Below, piece after piece: positions 1-7,081 of a stretch of DNA of 33,542 nucleotides. Made by a program: the position numbers and the translations under genes. The stretch is from Amylibacter sp. GTDB lineage: Bacteria > Pseudomonadota > Alphaproteobacteria > Rhodobacterales > Rhodobacteraceae. The DNA is taken from assembly GCA_016764475.1 (NCBI GenBank), contig JAESRV010000006.1, forward strand, positions 1 through 33,542, given 5' to 3'. A model generated the notes under the pieces. That model made no database searches and was not told the origin of the DNA. It worked only from the letters and a program-made list of their open reading frames with translations. Position 1 is the first letter of the stretch, and every line of letters begins with the position of its first letter.

Positions 1-144
1 GGTTGCAAGAGCGTATCGGTAACGGTGCGCCCAGATGAATGGTCATCGAAGGGGGGTAACCCCTGGAACAAAATCCGGCTTACAGGCCATCCGCTAAATT
101 ATAATATACAAATTGAAAAAGATGAAAATGAGAGATGGGCCTGA
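1..144 (+). CDS. C-terminal fragment of an unknown protein (possible toxin tail)
   Basis: An open frame enters from the left edge and ends at TGA 142-144, giving 47 residues with no start in view. The segment reads like genuine protein: it contains RPDEW, a Gly/Asn-rich turn (KGGNPWNK), and a stretch ending LTGHPLNYNIQIEKD. I do not recognise the family. The next frame begins at ATG 122, so its start overlaps this stop by 23 bases. A variable C-terminus overlapping a small downstream gene is the usual arrangement of a polymorphic or contact-dependent toxin and its immunity gene. That role is inferred from layout only. It could equally be the end of any other gene. Confidence 0.45.
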   Translation, partial: GCKSVSVTVRPDEWSSKGGNPWNKIRLTGHPLNYNIQIEKDENERWA

Positions 145-421
145 AATATATAAAAGATTTTGCGCTTTCTTTGGGCAAGAGTTTTTTGATGTTTATTCGG
201 ATATTGGCGATGGAATTTAAGTGTTCTTTGAAGATTTGAATGCTAAAGACCGTACAGAACTACTGGCTGTTCTCAAAGACAAAGCTTAGAATGAAAATTC
301 AGGCACTTTAAACGGTGAATGGCGAAGGAATGGCTCAGAGCTTATTCTTCACAGAAGAAAATTGAACGACTTCAGAATAATTGTCGAGCTTGTTGAGAGC
401 GACTATAAACATCCAAAGTGA
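122..421 (+). pseudogene. Small immunity-like gene interrupted by two in-frame stop codons
   Basis: One reading frame runs from ATG 122 (or ATG 128) to TGA 419-421, about 99 codons, but is broken by TAA 218-220 and TAG 287-289. All three pieces look like coding sequence. The first holds FCAFFGQEFFDVYSDIGD, the second LNAKDRTELLAVLKDKA, and the third LNGEWRRNGSELIL and FRIIVELVE. The frame is preserved across both stops, which suggests recent nonsense mutations rather than random DNA. The aromatic FFGQEFF..YSD pattern, the small size and the position overlapping the upstream gene's end recall CdiI-type immunity proteins, but I cannot confirm a family. The stretch is visibly more AT-rich than the genes to its right. 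A GTG directly follows the first stop, so re-initiation is possible in principle. Confidence 0.45.
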
Positions 422-445
422 GGTAAGATCACAATCATCCACGTA

Positions 446-499
446 GCGCCTGACCTTGGGTGGGCGCATGTGCGCCTTCCCGGGGGGAAGGTCAGGCGC
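446..499. repeat. Nested inverted repeat (REP/cruciform-like)
   Basis: A perfect 12-bp inverted repeat, GCGCCTGACCTT at 446-457 and its complement at 488-499, encloses 30 bases. Those bases can form two further hairpins: GGCGCA/TGCGCC at 463-476 with a 2-base loop, and CCTTCC/GGAAGG at 475-491, which overlaps the first and competes with the outer stem. The element is G+C-rich in otherwise AT-rich DNA and has no T-run after it on the plus strand. It could be a REP-type palindrome, a transcript end or a small mobile element remnant. Confidence 0.6.
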
Positions 500-558
500 G
501 GCCCTCGTCTATCGACGACGGCTATGATGGGCGATAGGTTTTGCCGTTACCAAGCTGA

Positions 559-592
559 ACACCTTAGCGTGAGGTCACTGGACATAAGGTGT
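559..592. promoter_or_regulatory. Inverted repeat upstream of the metallo-hydrolase gene
   Basis: ACACCTTA at 559-566 is matched by TAAGGTGT at 585-592 (8 bp perfect, 18-base spacer). The spacer carries a second small dyad, GTGAGGTCAC, at 69-78 of the same hundred (569-578). The element ends 39 bases before the ATG at 632, where an operator or leader hairpin could lie. No function is demonstrated. Confidence 0.3.
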
Positions 593-631
593 GCATAAGC
601 TACCCTCAGGAAAACCACGAAAGGGACGGTC

Positions 632-1384
632 ATGCAAACAAGGCGCAGATTTCTAACCACAGCAATCGGTGCGGCGATCATCCTACCTTATGCCTCTCTT
701 GCAGCAACTAAGGGTTTCGATACGTTTCAGGGGGGCACGGGTAAAATAACCGTACATCCCATATACCATGCCTCTTTCGTCATGCAGGTGCCAGGCATGG
801 TGATTTACAATGACCCCGTGGGGCAGGCGGCGGCTTACGCCCATCTGCCACCCCCTGATCTGATCTTGCTGACCCACCATCACAGTGACCATTATGTGCC
901 TAAAACGCTAAAGGCTTTGTTGGGCAAGGGTACGCAGATACTGGCCAACCCCACTGTCTATAATAAACTGCCCAAAAAGCTGAAAGCGGTGGCAAGCGTT
1001 ATCGGTAACGGGCAAGAGGCTACGTTCGGCAACGTTAAAATAGAAGCGATCCCTGCCTACAACACCACGGGTGTGCGCAAGAAATATCACCCCAAGGGGC
1101 GTGACAACGGTTATATCGTCAATGTTGATGGTTTGCGGATTTATAGTGCGGGCGATACCGAAGATGTGCCTGAAATGCGTGCGCTGAAAGATATCGATGT
1201 GGCTTTTCTGCCGATGGTCCTGCCTTATACGATGGACGCAAAACAGGCGGTTTCGGCGGTTGAGGCGTTTAAACCGCGTTTTGTGTACCCTTATCACTAC
1301 AAAAAAGCTTACGCCAAACAGTTTACACAGCTGGTAAACCAAGGGAAAAGTCAGGCGCAGGTCATGGACGGGGCTTGGTATTAG
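632..1384 (+). CDS. Exported metallo-beta-lactamase-fold hydrolase
   Basis: The 250-residue protein belongs to the metallo-beta-lactamase superfamily, of the Lactamase_B_3/UPF0173 type. The N-terminus MQTRRRFLTT followed by a hydrophobic stretch and ASLAA near residue 24 is a twin-arginine signal, so the folded metalloprotein is probably exported to the periplasm. The metal site is visible as THHHSDH (81-87), preceded by the strand DLILL, with a later AGDTE motif supplying the bridging Asp and a C-terminal YPYHY. The substrate cannot be told from sequence; relatives include phosphodiesterase- and lactonase-like enzymes. An AAGGGACGG stretch precedes ATG 632 at normal spacing. The gene stands alone, separated from the dcw cluster by more than 500 bases. 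Confidence 0.8.
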   Translation: MQTRRRFLTTAIGAAIILPYASLAATKGFDTFQGGTGKITVHPIYHASFVMQVPGMVIYNDPVGQAAAYAHLPPPDLILLTHHHSDHYVPKTLKALLGKGTQILANPTVYNKLPKKLKAVASVIGNGQEATFGNVKIEAIPAYNTTGVRKKYHPKGRDNGYIVNVDGLRIYSAGDTEDVPEMRALKDIDVAFLPMVLPYTMDAKQAVSAVEAFKPRFVYPYHYKKAYAKQFTQLVNQGKSQAQVMDGAWY

Positions 1385-1477
1385 CGGGTGAATCACTGCC
1401 CTGTTTTGGCATAAGATTCGCGACTTAAATCTGATGAAAACAAATGTTCTTATTATGTTCCCGACTGCTTGGGAAAA

Positions 1478-1526
1478 ATATGGTACTTTATGGAAAAACT
1501 TACCATAAAACCTTAATATACCATAT
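1478..1526. repeat. Nested AT-rich inverted repeats in the mraZ upstream region
   Basis: ATATGGTA (1478-1485) pairs with TACCATAT (1519-1526), and inside it TTTATGG (1487-1493) pairs with CCATAAA (1503-1509) across a 9-base loop. Immediately after, TAGTGTT (1528-1534) pairs with AACACTA (1549-1555). The set forms a dyad-rich stretch about 100 bases before the candidate mraZ promoter. It may be a binding site, a weak transcript end for the upstream gene, or chance in AT-rich DNA. The rest of 1385-1626 shows nothing I can name. Confidence 0.4.
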
Positions 1527-1626
1527 GTAGTGTTATTCCGCCCTTAAAAACACTATATGTACTGATAAATTTTTCATTATACACAGATACTTTTCATGCT
1601 ATAGGCGTAATTCATTGATTATTTAG

Positions 1627-1668
1627 TGAATTCCCATAGAAAACAGTTGCATCCCATGAATTCCCATA
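1627..1668 (-). promoter_or_regulatory. Candidate MraZ operator: three TGGGA boxes in 10-bp phase
   Basis: Read on the minus strand, this stretch is built of 10-base units with TGGGA at 1662-1666, 1652-1656 and 1632-1636; only the unit at 1642-1646 lacks it. MraZ of E. coli is known to bind direct TGGGN repeats separated by 5 bases, upstream of its own operon. The same 12 bases, TGAATTCCCATA, occur on the plus strand at 1627-1638 and 1657-1668. The boxes overlap the candidate -35 element, as expected for autorepression. The boxes are seen; binding is inferred. Confidence 0.5.
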
Positions 1669-1674
1669 TATACA
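1647..1674 (+). promoter_or_regulatory. Candidate mraZ/dcw promoter
   Basis: TTGCAT (1647-1652) and TATACA (1669-1674) are separated by 16 bases and resemble a sigma-70 type promoter, predicting a start near 1681. That gives a leader of about 250 nt before the mraZ GTG at 1933. The position inside the TGGGA box array supports it. It was chosen by eye, and other AT-rich candidates lie upstream. Confidence 0.4.
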
Positions 1675-1680
1675 GAATGT

Positions 1681-1883
1681 ATTGATGAGGTGAGGATATT
1701 AAAGGGCAACAAGACCCTGAAATCCAAATAGGTTTCATACAGGCACCCACCACATCCAAGAAAGATCCGACGTGGGTTGCGAGCAGACACCCCCCCAAGG
1801 TGGCACCATAGTTGGACATCCCGAATGGGACAATATCGGCGGATTGAACAGTGGCAGCAGTTCAGTCCGCCGTTTCCGTTCTA
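1681..1883 (+). ncRNA. upsM: UpsM-like small RNA / mraZ 5' leader
   Basis: In Rhodobacter sphaeroides the dcw operon has an unusually long 5' leader from which a terminated sRNA of about 200 nt, UpsM, is produced. Here the interval between the candidate promoter (start near 1681) and the end of a terminator-like hairpin (stem 1838-1871, tail to about 1883) is also about 200 nt, directly upstream of mraZ. The interval has no convincing open frame and contains several small stems. The symbol is used by position and architecture; I could not compare the sequence. Both ends are approximate. Confidence 0.45.
1838..1871 (+). terminator. Terminator-like hairpin in the mraZ leader
   Basis: GGCGGATTGAAC (1838-1849) pairs with GTTCAGTCCGCC (1860-1871) in a 12-bp stem with a single G-U pair and a 10-base loop. 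It is followed by GTTTCCGTTCT, only moderately U-rich, so termination would be partial. That suits a site that ends a leader RNA yet lets some polymerase continue into mraZ. Its function as a terminator is inferred. Confidence 0.5.
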
Positions 1884-1923
1884 AGACATAAAATATGTCT
1901 GCGGCAAGAAATGAATAAGGAGG
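1884..1923 (+). promoter_or_regulatory. Small hairpin followed by the strong mraZ ribosome binding site
   Basis: AGACATA (1884-1890) and TATGTCT (1894-1900) form a perfect 7-bp hairpin with a 3-base loop. After 16 bases comes AAGGAGG (1917-1923), nine bases before GTG 1933. This near-perfect Shine-Dalgarno sequence fixes the GTG as the mraZ start. The hairpin may protect or shape the 5' end of the read-through mRNA. Confidence 0.5.
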
Positions 1924-1932
1924 CCCGTTTCA

Positions 1933-2448
1933 GTGGCACAACGTTTCAGAGGTAAAAGCACCCACAAAGTGGATGCTAAAGGTCGGGTATCTATCCCCGC
2001 CGCCTTTAGGCGTGTTCTGGAAGCGGGTGATCCTGAATGGACAACAGGCTTGTTCCCTACGCTTATTCTGGTTTACGGCGGCAAGGGCCGCAAGTTTATC
2101 GAAGGCTATACGGTTGAGGCCATGGCTGATGTGGATGCGCGCATTGAAAACATGCCGCTGGGATCCATAGACCGTCGCCGCGCTGAACATACATTCTTGA
2201 CGGAATCCTTTCAGGTGCAGGTTGATTTGACCGGGCGTTTGGTTTTGCCGCAAAACATACGTGACAAATTCGGTATTAGCGATGAGGCGGTGTTTGCCGC
2301 CGCAGGGACAACGTTTCAAATTTGGCAACCCGAAGCCCATCAAGAGCATTCTGAAAAAATGGATGAATGGTATGATGACGCAGAAAATGTTGATCCGCTG
2401 GTCTTGTTGGGCGCCGCAGCCCCAGTAACGGCATCTACGGGGGATTAA
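1933..2448 (+). CDS. mraZ: MraZ, transcriptional regulator of the dcw cluster
   Basis: MraZ is a DNA-binding protein that forms rings and represses its own division and cell wall operon in E. coli. The 171-residue product has the two tandem AbrB/SpoVT-like halves, each with its DxxGR signature: [10 protein letters not shown] near residue 15 and [10 protein letters not shown] near 98. It is somewhat longer than the E. coli protein (152), with extra C-terminal residues. The start is GTG 1933, set by the strong AAGGAGG. It is the first gene of the cluster and ends two bases before rsmH. Candidate MraZ boxes lie about 270-300 bases upstream. Confidence 0.95.
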   Translation: MAQRFRGKSTHKVDAKGRVSIPAAFRRVLEAGDPEWTTGLFPTLILVYGGKGRKFIEGYTVEAMADVDARIENMPLGSIDRRRAEHTFLTESFQVQVDLTGRLVLPQNIRDKFGISDEAVFAAAGTTFQIWQPEAHQEHSEKMDEWYDDAENVDPLVLLGAAAPVTASTGD

Positions 2449-2450
2449 CC

Positions 2451-3461
2451 ATGGCGCAGACGCAGGACACTTCCCCGTCTTCCCCGCATATTCCTGTATT
2501 ATTGGCACCGATTTTGGATGCAATTAACCCCGTGCAAGGCCGTTGGCTGGACGGCACTTTTGGTGCAGGCGGTTATACACGGGCATTTTTGGATGCGGGT
2601 GCTGCAACAGTTTATGCAATAGACCGCGACCCAGAAGTTTTCGTACGCGCACAGGCATGGGCTGGCGATTATGGCGATCGTTTGGTGTTGATCGAAGGCA
2701 CATTCGGGCAACTTGACCGATTGGTGCAAGAACGTGATGCTGCCCCCCTGGATGGTGTGGTGCTGGATATTGGCGTGTCGTCCATGCAGATAGATCAAGC
2801 CGCACGCGGATTTTCGTTCATGCAAGACGGGCCGCTGGATATGCGCATGTCGCAAAGCGGCATGACGGCGGCAGATGTGGTAAACACTGTGGATGAGGCC
2901 GTTTTGGCAGATATCTTGTACCTATACGGTGAAGAACGGGCCTCGCGCAGGATTGCGCGGCGCATTGTTGAAGCCCGTAAACTTACCCCTTTTGAAACCA
3001 CCCACCAGTTGACCAAGGTGATAGAAGCCGCCTTGCCAAGGCCAAAACCCAACCAAGTGCACCCCGCAACGCGTTCGTTCCAAGCGTTGCGCATTGTGGT
3101 GAATGATGAATTGGGTGAGTTGGTGCGCGGTCTTGTCGCCGCCGAAGCCGTGCTGGGCAAGGGTGGCATATTGGCTGTTGTGACTTTCCATTCACTGGAA
3201 GACCGCATTGTGAAGCGCTTTATTCAGGCCCGCAGCACCCAAGCACGCGGCAGTCGTTATGCGCCTGAAATGCAGGCGACCGTGCCGCAATTTGAAAAGA
3301 TTAGCAAAAAGGCCATTGGGCCAACCGAACAAGAGATGGCTGAAAACCCGCGTGCGCGCTCTGCCAAGCTGCGCCTTGCACGGCGCACAGCCGCACCTTG
3401 TGGTGATATAGACGCCAAGGCCCTTGGCCTGCCTAATTTTGATCGTATGAGGTTACAGTAA
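2451..3461 (+). CDS. rsmH: 16S rRNA (cytosine-1402 N4) methyltransferase RsmH
   Basis: RsmH (MraW) uses S-adenosylmethionine to methylate N4 of C1402 in 16S rRNA, fine-tuning the ribosomal P site. At 336 residues it has normal length. The SAM-binding glycine loop is visible as [10 protein letters not shown] (34-43), followed by AIDRDPE, then a VVLDIGVSS motif, an [12 protein letters not shown] block, and the C-terminal [10 protein letters not shown] signature typical of the family. It starts two bases after mraZ ends, and its TAA overlaps the ftsL ATG by one base (TAATG), so translation is probably coupled. Confidence 0.97.
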   Translation: MAQTQDTSPSSPHIPVLLAPILDAINPVQGRWLDGTFGAGGYTRAFLDAGAATVYAIDRDPEVFVRAQAWAGDYGDRLVLIEGTFGQLDRLVQERDAAPLDGVVLDIGVSSMQIDQAARGFSFMQDGPLDMRMSQSGMTAADVVNTVDEAVLADILYLYGEERASRRIARRIVEARKLTPFETTHQLTKVIEAALPRPKPNQVHPATRSFQALRIVVNDELGELVRGLVAAEAVLGKGGILAVVTFHSLEDRIVKRFIQARSTQARGSRYAPEMQATVPQFEKISKKAIGPTEQEMAENPRARSAKLRLARRTAAPCGDIDAKALGLPNFDRMRLQ

Positions 3462-3802
3462 TGCGTAATTTGTTTTTTATCGTATGCGCCACTTTTGTCA
3501 TCGGGCTGGCCTATTGGGCCTATACGGAAAATTACAAAACCCAAGCTGCCTTGAAACAGGTGCATGTTTTGCAAAAACAAATTGCCCTTGAAAAAGAAAC
3601 TATTGCAGTGTTGAAAGCCGAATGGGCCTATCTGAACCGCCCGGATCGCTTGCGCGATCTGGTGGATCTGAACTTTGAAGACTTGAAATTGATCCCGCTG
3701 GCCCCGTCGCATTTTGGTGACAGTGAAATGGTGGGATACCCCACAACAATTATCGACAGTGTCACTGATGCGGTCACGATAAGCGGGGAAAGCCAGCCAT
3801 GA
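3461..3802 (+). CDS. ftsL: Cell division protein FtsL
   Basis: FtsL is a small bitopic protein that forms the FtsQLB complex activating septal synthesis by FtsW-FtsI. The 113-residue product has a very short cytoplasmic end, one membrane helix (about 3-19), then a heptad-like region (about 25-60, with KQVHVLQKQIALEKETIAVL) and the DRLRDLVDL segment characteristic of alphaproteobacterial FtsL. Sequence similarity in this family is weak, so the name rests on these features plus position between rsmH and ftsI. It overlaps rsmH by one base and ftsI by four (ATGA). Confidence 0.9.
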   Translation: MRNLFFIVCATFVIGLAYWAYTENYKTQAALKQVHVLQKQIALEKETIAVLKAEWAYLNRPDRLRDLVDLNFEDLKLIPLAPSHFGDSEMVGYPTTIIDSVTDAVTISGESQP

Positions 3803-5583
3803 TCAGAACCCCTTTGCGCCCTTTGGCGCGCGTTATTGAAGCGCGCGAACATGGTGAAAACCCCGATCATATTGAAGCGATGGAGCGCTCAAAACGCAAT
3901 CAGGTAGCACAACATAAATTACGCAAACGCGCAGAAGCACGTTTGACCATACTGGGCCTTGCGTTCTTTTTGGGCTTTGCGGCCATCGGCGGTAAAATGG
4001 TCGTGCTTGCACTCAGTGAACCAAAAGAGCCAACGTTGATTGCCTCCAGTTCAAAAATATATTCGCAACGCGCTGATATTATTGATAGAAACGGCGCTGT
4101 TCTAGCAACCAATCTGATAACAACAGCACTTTATGCGCAGCCGCACAAGATTCTAAATCCCGTTGCTGCCGTCGAAAAACTGATAAAGATTTTCCCTGAT
4201 ATTGATGCAGATAAACTGCTTAAGAATTTCACAGGAAAACGCAAATTCATCTGGGTGCGCAAGAAGATCAGCCCTGAACAACAACAACTTGTGCATGACA
4301 TCGGTGAGCCAGGCCTATTGTTTGGGCCGCGTGAAATGCGGCTTTATCCAAACGGCACGTTGGCAGCCCACATTCTGGGCGGCACAAGCTTTGGCAAAGA
4401 AGATGTGCGCGCCGCAGAATTGATCGGTGTGGCGGGTGTTGAAAAGTTCTTTGACGACCGGATGCGTGACCCCGCACAGGTGGATAACCCTTTGCAACTG
4501 TCCATCGACCTGACCGCGCAGGCCACCATGCGCCGTGTGGTTGAGGGTGGTATGAAGATCATGAACGCCAAAGGTGCCGCCGCCATTTTGATGGATGTGC
4601 ATACGGGCGAAATAATCTCGATGGTGTCATTGCCGGATTTTGACCCCAACAAACGCCCCAGACCGCTGGTCAAGGGCAACCAATCCGACAGCCCGTTGTT
4701 TAACCGTGCGGCCCAAGGGGTGTATGAGTTGGGTTCGACCTTTAAATTGTTCACGGTGGCGGCTTCTTTAGATGAAGGTCTGGTGACTGAAGATACCATG
4801 ATCGACACACGTGGCCCGATCAAATGGGGTAAGTTCAAAATCCGTGATTTCCACGATTACGGCAAACAGTTAAGTGTGATGGATGTGATTGTGAAATCCT
4901 CTAACATCGGCACGGCACGTATTGCACAAAATATGGGAGCCGACACGCAAAAGAAATATTTGGACGCACTTGGTCTGTTTACCCCGACATCGGTGGAATT
5001 GGCCGAGGCCAAGCATATCAAACCGTTACTGCCACCGAATTGGTCGGAACTGTCAACAATGACAGTTTCCTATGGCCACGGCATTGCCGTGACGCCGCTG
5101 CATCTGGCAAGTGCCTATGCGACATTGGCCAATGGTGGATATAAAGTGAACCCGACTTTGCTAAAGGTTGACGGGAAAACCGCATACGGGCCGCGTGTTT
5201 TGAAAGACGCAACTTCAAAAACCCTGATGCGCATGCTGCGCAATGTGGTCACACGCGGCACTGCCAGTTTTGGTGAGGTTAAGGGCTATTCCGTGGGCGG
5301 TAAAACCGGTTCTGCGGATAAGCCAAAACCCAGCGGTGGCTATTATGATGACAAGGTGATTGCGACCTTTGCATCCGTTTTTCCAACTGATGATCCAAAA
5401 TATGTTTTGATCCTGACACTGGATGAACCAACCATAGAGGCCGCAGGCGAGGTTCGTCGCACCGCTGGTTGGACGGCAGTGCCCGTAGTCACTGAACTGA
5501 TCACCCGTCTGGCACCTGTTTTGAACATGCGTCCAGAGGTTGCAGGTAGTGGTAAAGTTCACTACACGCAGGTGAAAAACTGA
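3799..5583 (+). CDS. ftsI: Septal peptidoglycan transpeptidase FtsI (PBP3)
   Basis: FtsI cross-links peptidoglycan at the division septum in partnership with FtsW. The 594-residue protein has a basic cytoplasmic tail of about 48 residues, one membrane helix (about 50-72), a PBP dimerisation domain (RADIIDRNG at 91-99), and a transpeptidase domain with all three active-site motifs: STFK with the nucleophile Ser313, SSN at 367-369, and KTG at 502-504. The longish N-terminal tail is usual for Rhodobacterales. The start overlaps the ftsL stop (ATGA). It is the target class of division-blocking beta-lactams. Confidence 0.97.
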   Translation: MIRTPLRPLARVIEAREHGENPDHIEAMERSKRNQVAQHKLRKRAEARLTILGLAFFLGFAAIGGKMVVLALSEPKEPTLIASSSKIYSQRADIIDRNGAVLATNLITTALYAQPHKILNPVAAVEKLIKIFPDIDADKLLKNFTGKRKFIWVRKKISPEQQQLVHDIGEPGLLFGPREMRLYPNGTLAAHILGGTSFGKEDVRAAELIGVAGVEKFFDDRMRDPAQVDNPLQLSIDLTAQATMRRVVEGGMKIMNAKGAAAILMDVHTGEIISMVSLPDFDPNKRPRPLVKGNQSDSPLFNRAAQGVYELGSTFKLFTVAASLDEGLVTEDTMIDTRGPIKWGKFKIRDFHDYGKQLSVMDVIVKSSNIGTARIAQNMGADTQKKYLDALGLFTPTSVELAEAKHIKPLLPPNWSELSTMTVSYGHGIAVTPLHLASAYATLANGGYKVNPTLLKVDGKTAYGPRVLKDATSKTLMRMLRNVVTRGTASFGEVKGYSVGGKTGSADKPKPSGGYYDDKVIATFASVFPTDDPKYVLILTLDEPTIEAAGEVRRTAGWTAVPVVTELITRLAPVLNMRPEVAGSGKVHYTQVKN

Positions 5584-5596
5584 TCGGGACACGTCT

Positions 5597-7081
5597 ATGA
5601 CCCAAAAAACTTTACAGGAATTAGGGTTGAAGCCAACCGCTGGCAGTGGTGATGCGGGTACGATTATTTCAGGTATTTGTGTCGACAGCCGTAATACGCG
5701 CACGGGCGATTTATTTGCCGCGATGCCGGGGTCTGAAGTGCATGGCGGCGAATTTATTCAATATGCCATGCGCATGCAGGCTGCCGCCGTTTTGACCGAT
5801 GCGGCAGGTTATAAAATTGCCAAGCGTGATGTAGCTGAGTTGAATATTCCTTTCATAATAGCCGATGACCCACGCCTTGCCTTGGCAAAAGTTGCCGCGC
5901 GGTTTTACGGGGCGCAACCTGCCACAATGACAGCGGTGACAGGGACAAACGGTAAAACCTCGGTTGCCAATTTTACCCGCCAGATATGGATTTCCCTTGG
6001 GCTTGAGGCGGTGAATTTCGGCACCACTGGGGTAGAAGGTGCTTATGCGCAAGGCTTGAAACACACCACGCCAGAACCGATCACCTTGCACCGTTTGCTG
6101 CGCAAATTGAAAGAAGAAGGCATCACACACGCCGCGATGGAAGCTTCCAGTCACGGGCTGGAACAGCGGCGTTTGGACGGGGTTTATTTGACTGTGGCGG
6201 GCTTTACCAATTTCAGCCAAGACCATCTGGATTATCACCACACGTTCGACGAATATTTTGCCGCCAAGGCAGGATTGTTTGCGCGGGTTTTACCCCCTGA
6301 AGGGTCTGCCGTGATCAACACGCTTGACCCAAAAGGGGCGGAATTGGTGAAGATTGCTGAAAGTCGCGGCCAGGATGTGATTACGTTGGGCGGTGACGGG
6401 GCTGATATGCAGATCCTCAACACGCGCCGTGATGCGACAGGGCAAGACCTGCGGTTTTCATGGCGCGGTGACGTACACACCATACGCCTGTCTTTAATCG
6501 GTGCGTTTCAAGCTGAAAACGTGCTGATTGCCGCAGGTATGGCGATTGCCGCAGGGGCATTGCCCGCAGATGTATTTGGCGTACTGGCCGCATTGGAAAC
6601 TGTGCCCGGGCGGATGCAACTGGCAGCGACACGGGCCAACGGGGCCAACGTGTTTGTTGATTTCGCCCACACGCCTGACGCGCTGCAAACCGCCCTGAAA
6701 GCCTTGCGCCCGCATGTCTTGGGGCGGCTGATTGTGGTCTTTGGCGCAGGTGGTGACCGCGACCGCACCAAGCGGCCTTTGATGGGTAAAGCGGCGATAG
6801 AAAACGCTGATGTTACCTATGTGACGGATGATAATCCGCGCTCGGAAGAGCCTGCAAGTATTCGTGCTGAAATCATGGCCGCGTGCCCCAAAGCCAATGA
6901 AATTGGCGACCGCGCTACCGCAATTCTGGCCGCCGTGGACGCGTTACAGGCAGGCGACGCGCTGTTGATTGCAGGCAAAGGCCATGAGACGGGGCAGATC
7001 ATCAAGGATCAGATATTGCCGTTTAATGACGCCGAACAGGCCAGCATTTCAGTTGCCGCTTTAGATGAGATGGGCGCATGA
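5597..7081 (+). CDS. murE: UDP-MurNAc-tripeptide synthetase MurE (meso-Dap adding)
   Basis: MurE is an ATP-dependent ligase that adds the third stem residue to UDP-MurNAc-L-Ala-D-Glu in the cytoplasm. The 494-residue product has the Mur ligase ATP loop TGTNGKT (115-121), the central domain with ASSHGLEQRR and the C-terminal domain. DNPR at 412-415 is the signature of enzymes that select meso-diaminopimelate, as expected for a Gram-negative. It starts 13 bases after ftsI, with GGGACA upstream, and overlaps murF by four bases. Confidence 0.97.
   Translation: MTQKTLQELGLKPTAGSGDAGTIISGICVDSRNTRTGDLFAAMPGSEVHGGEFIQYAMRMQAAAVLTDAAGYKIAKRDVAELNIPFIIADDPRLALAKVAARFYGAQPATMTAVTGTNGKTSVANFTRQIWISLGLEAVNFGTTGVEGAYAQGLKHTTPEPITLHRLLRKLKEEGITHAAMEASSHGLEQRRLDGVYLTVAGFTNFSQDHLDYHHTFDEYFAAKAGLFARVLPPEGSAVINTLDPKGAELVKIAESRGQDVITLGGDGADMQILNTRRDATGQDLRFSWRGDVHTIRLSLIGAFQAENVLIAAGMAIAAGALPADVFGVLAALETVPGRMQLAATRANGANVFVDFAHTPDALQTALKALRPHVLGRLIVVFGAGGDRDRTKRPLMGKAAIENADVTYVTDDNPRSEEPASIRAEIMAACPKANEIGDRATAILAAVDALQAGDALLIAGKGHETGQIIKDQILPFNDAEQASISVAALDEMGA

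Noticed and set aside
1619-1819. Minus-strand open frame of 66 codons in the mraZ leader
   Set aside because: No ribosome binding site, Cys-rich unnatural composition, and it covers the promoter and leader structures; more likely non-coding.
1930-2523. Long minus-strand open frame opposite mraZ
   Set aside because: It is the shadow of mraZ, which has clear MraZ motifs, a strong Shine-Dalgarno and conserved position.
3257-3712. Minus-strand open frame across rsmH and ftsL
   Set aside because: Antisense to two recognised genes, with no recognisable domain or start signal.
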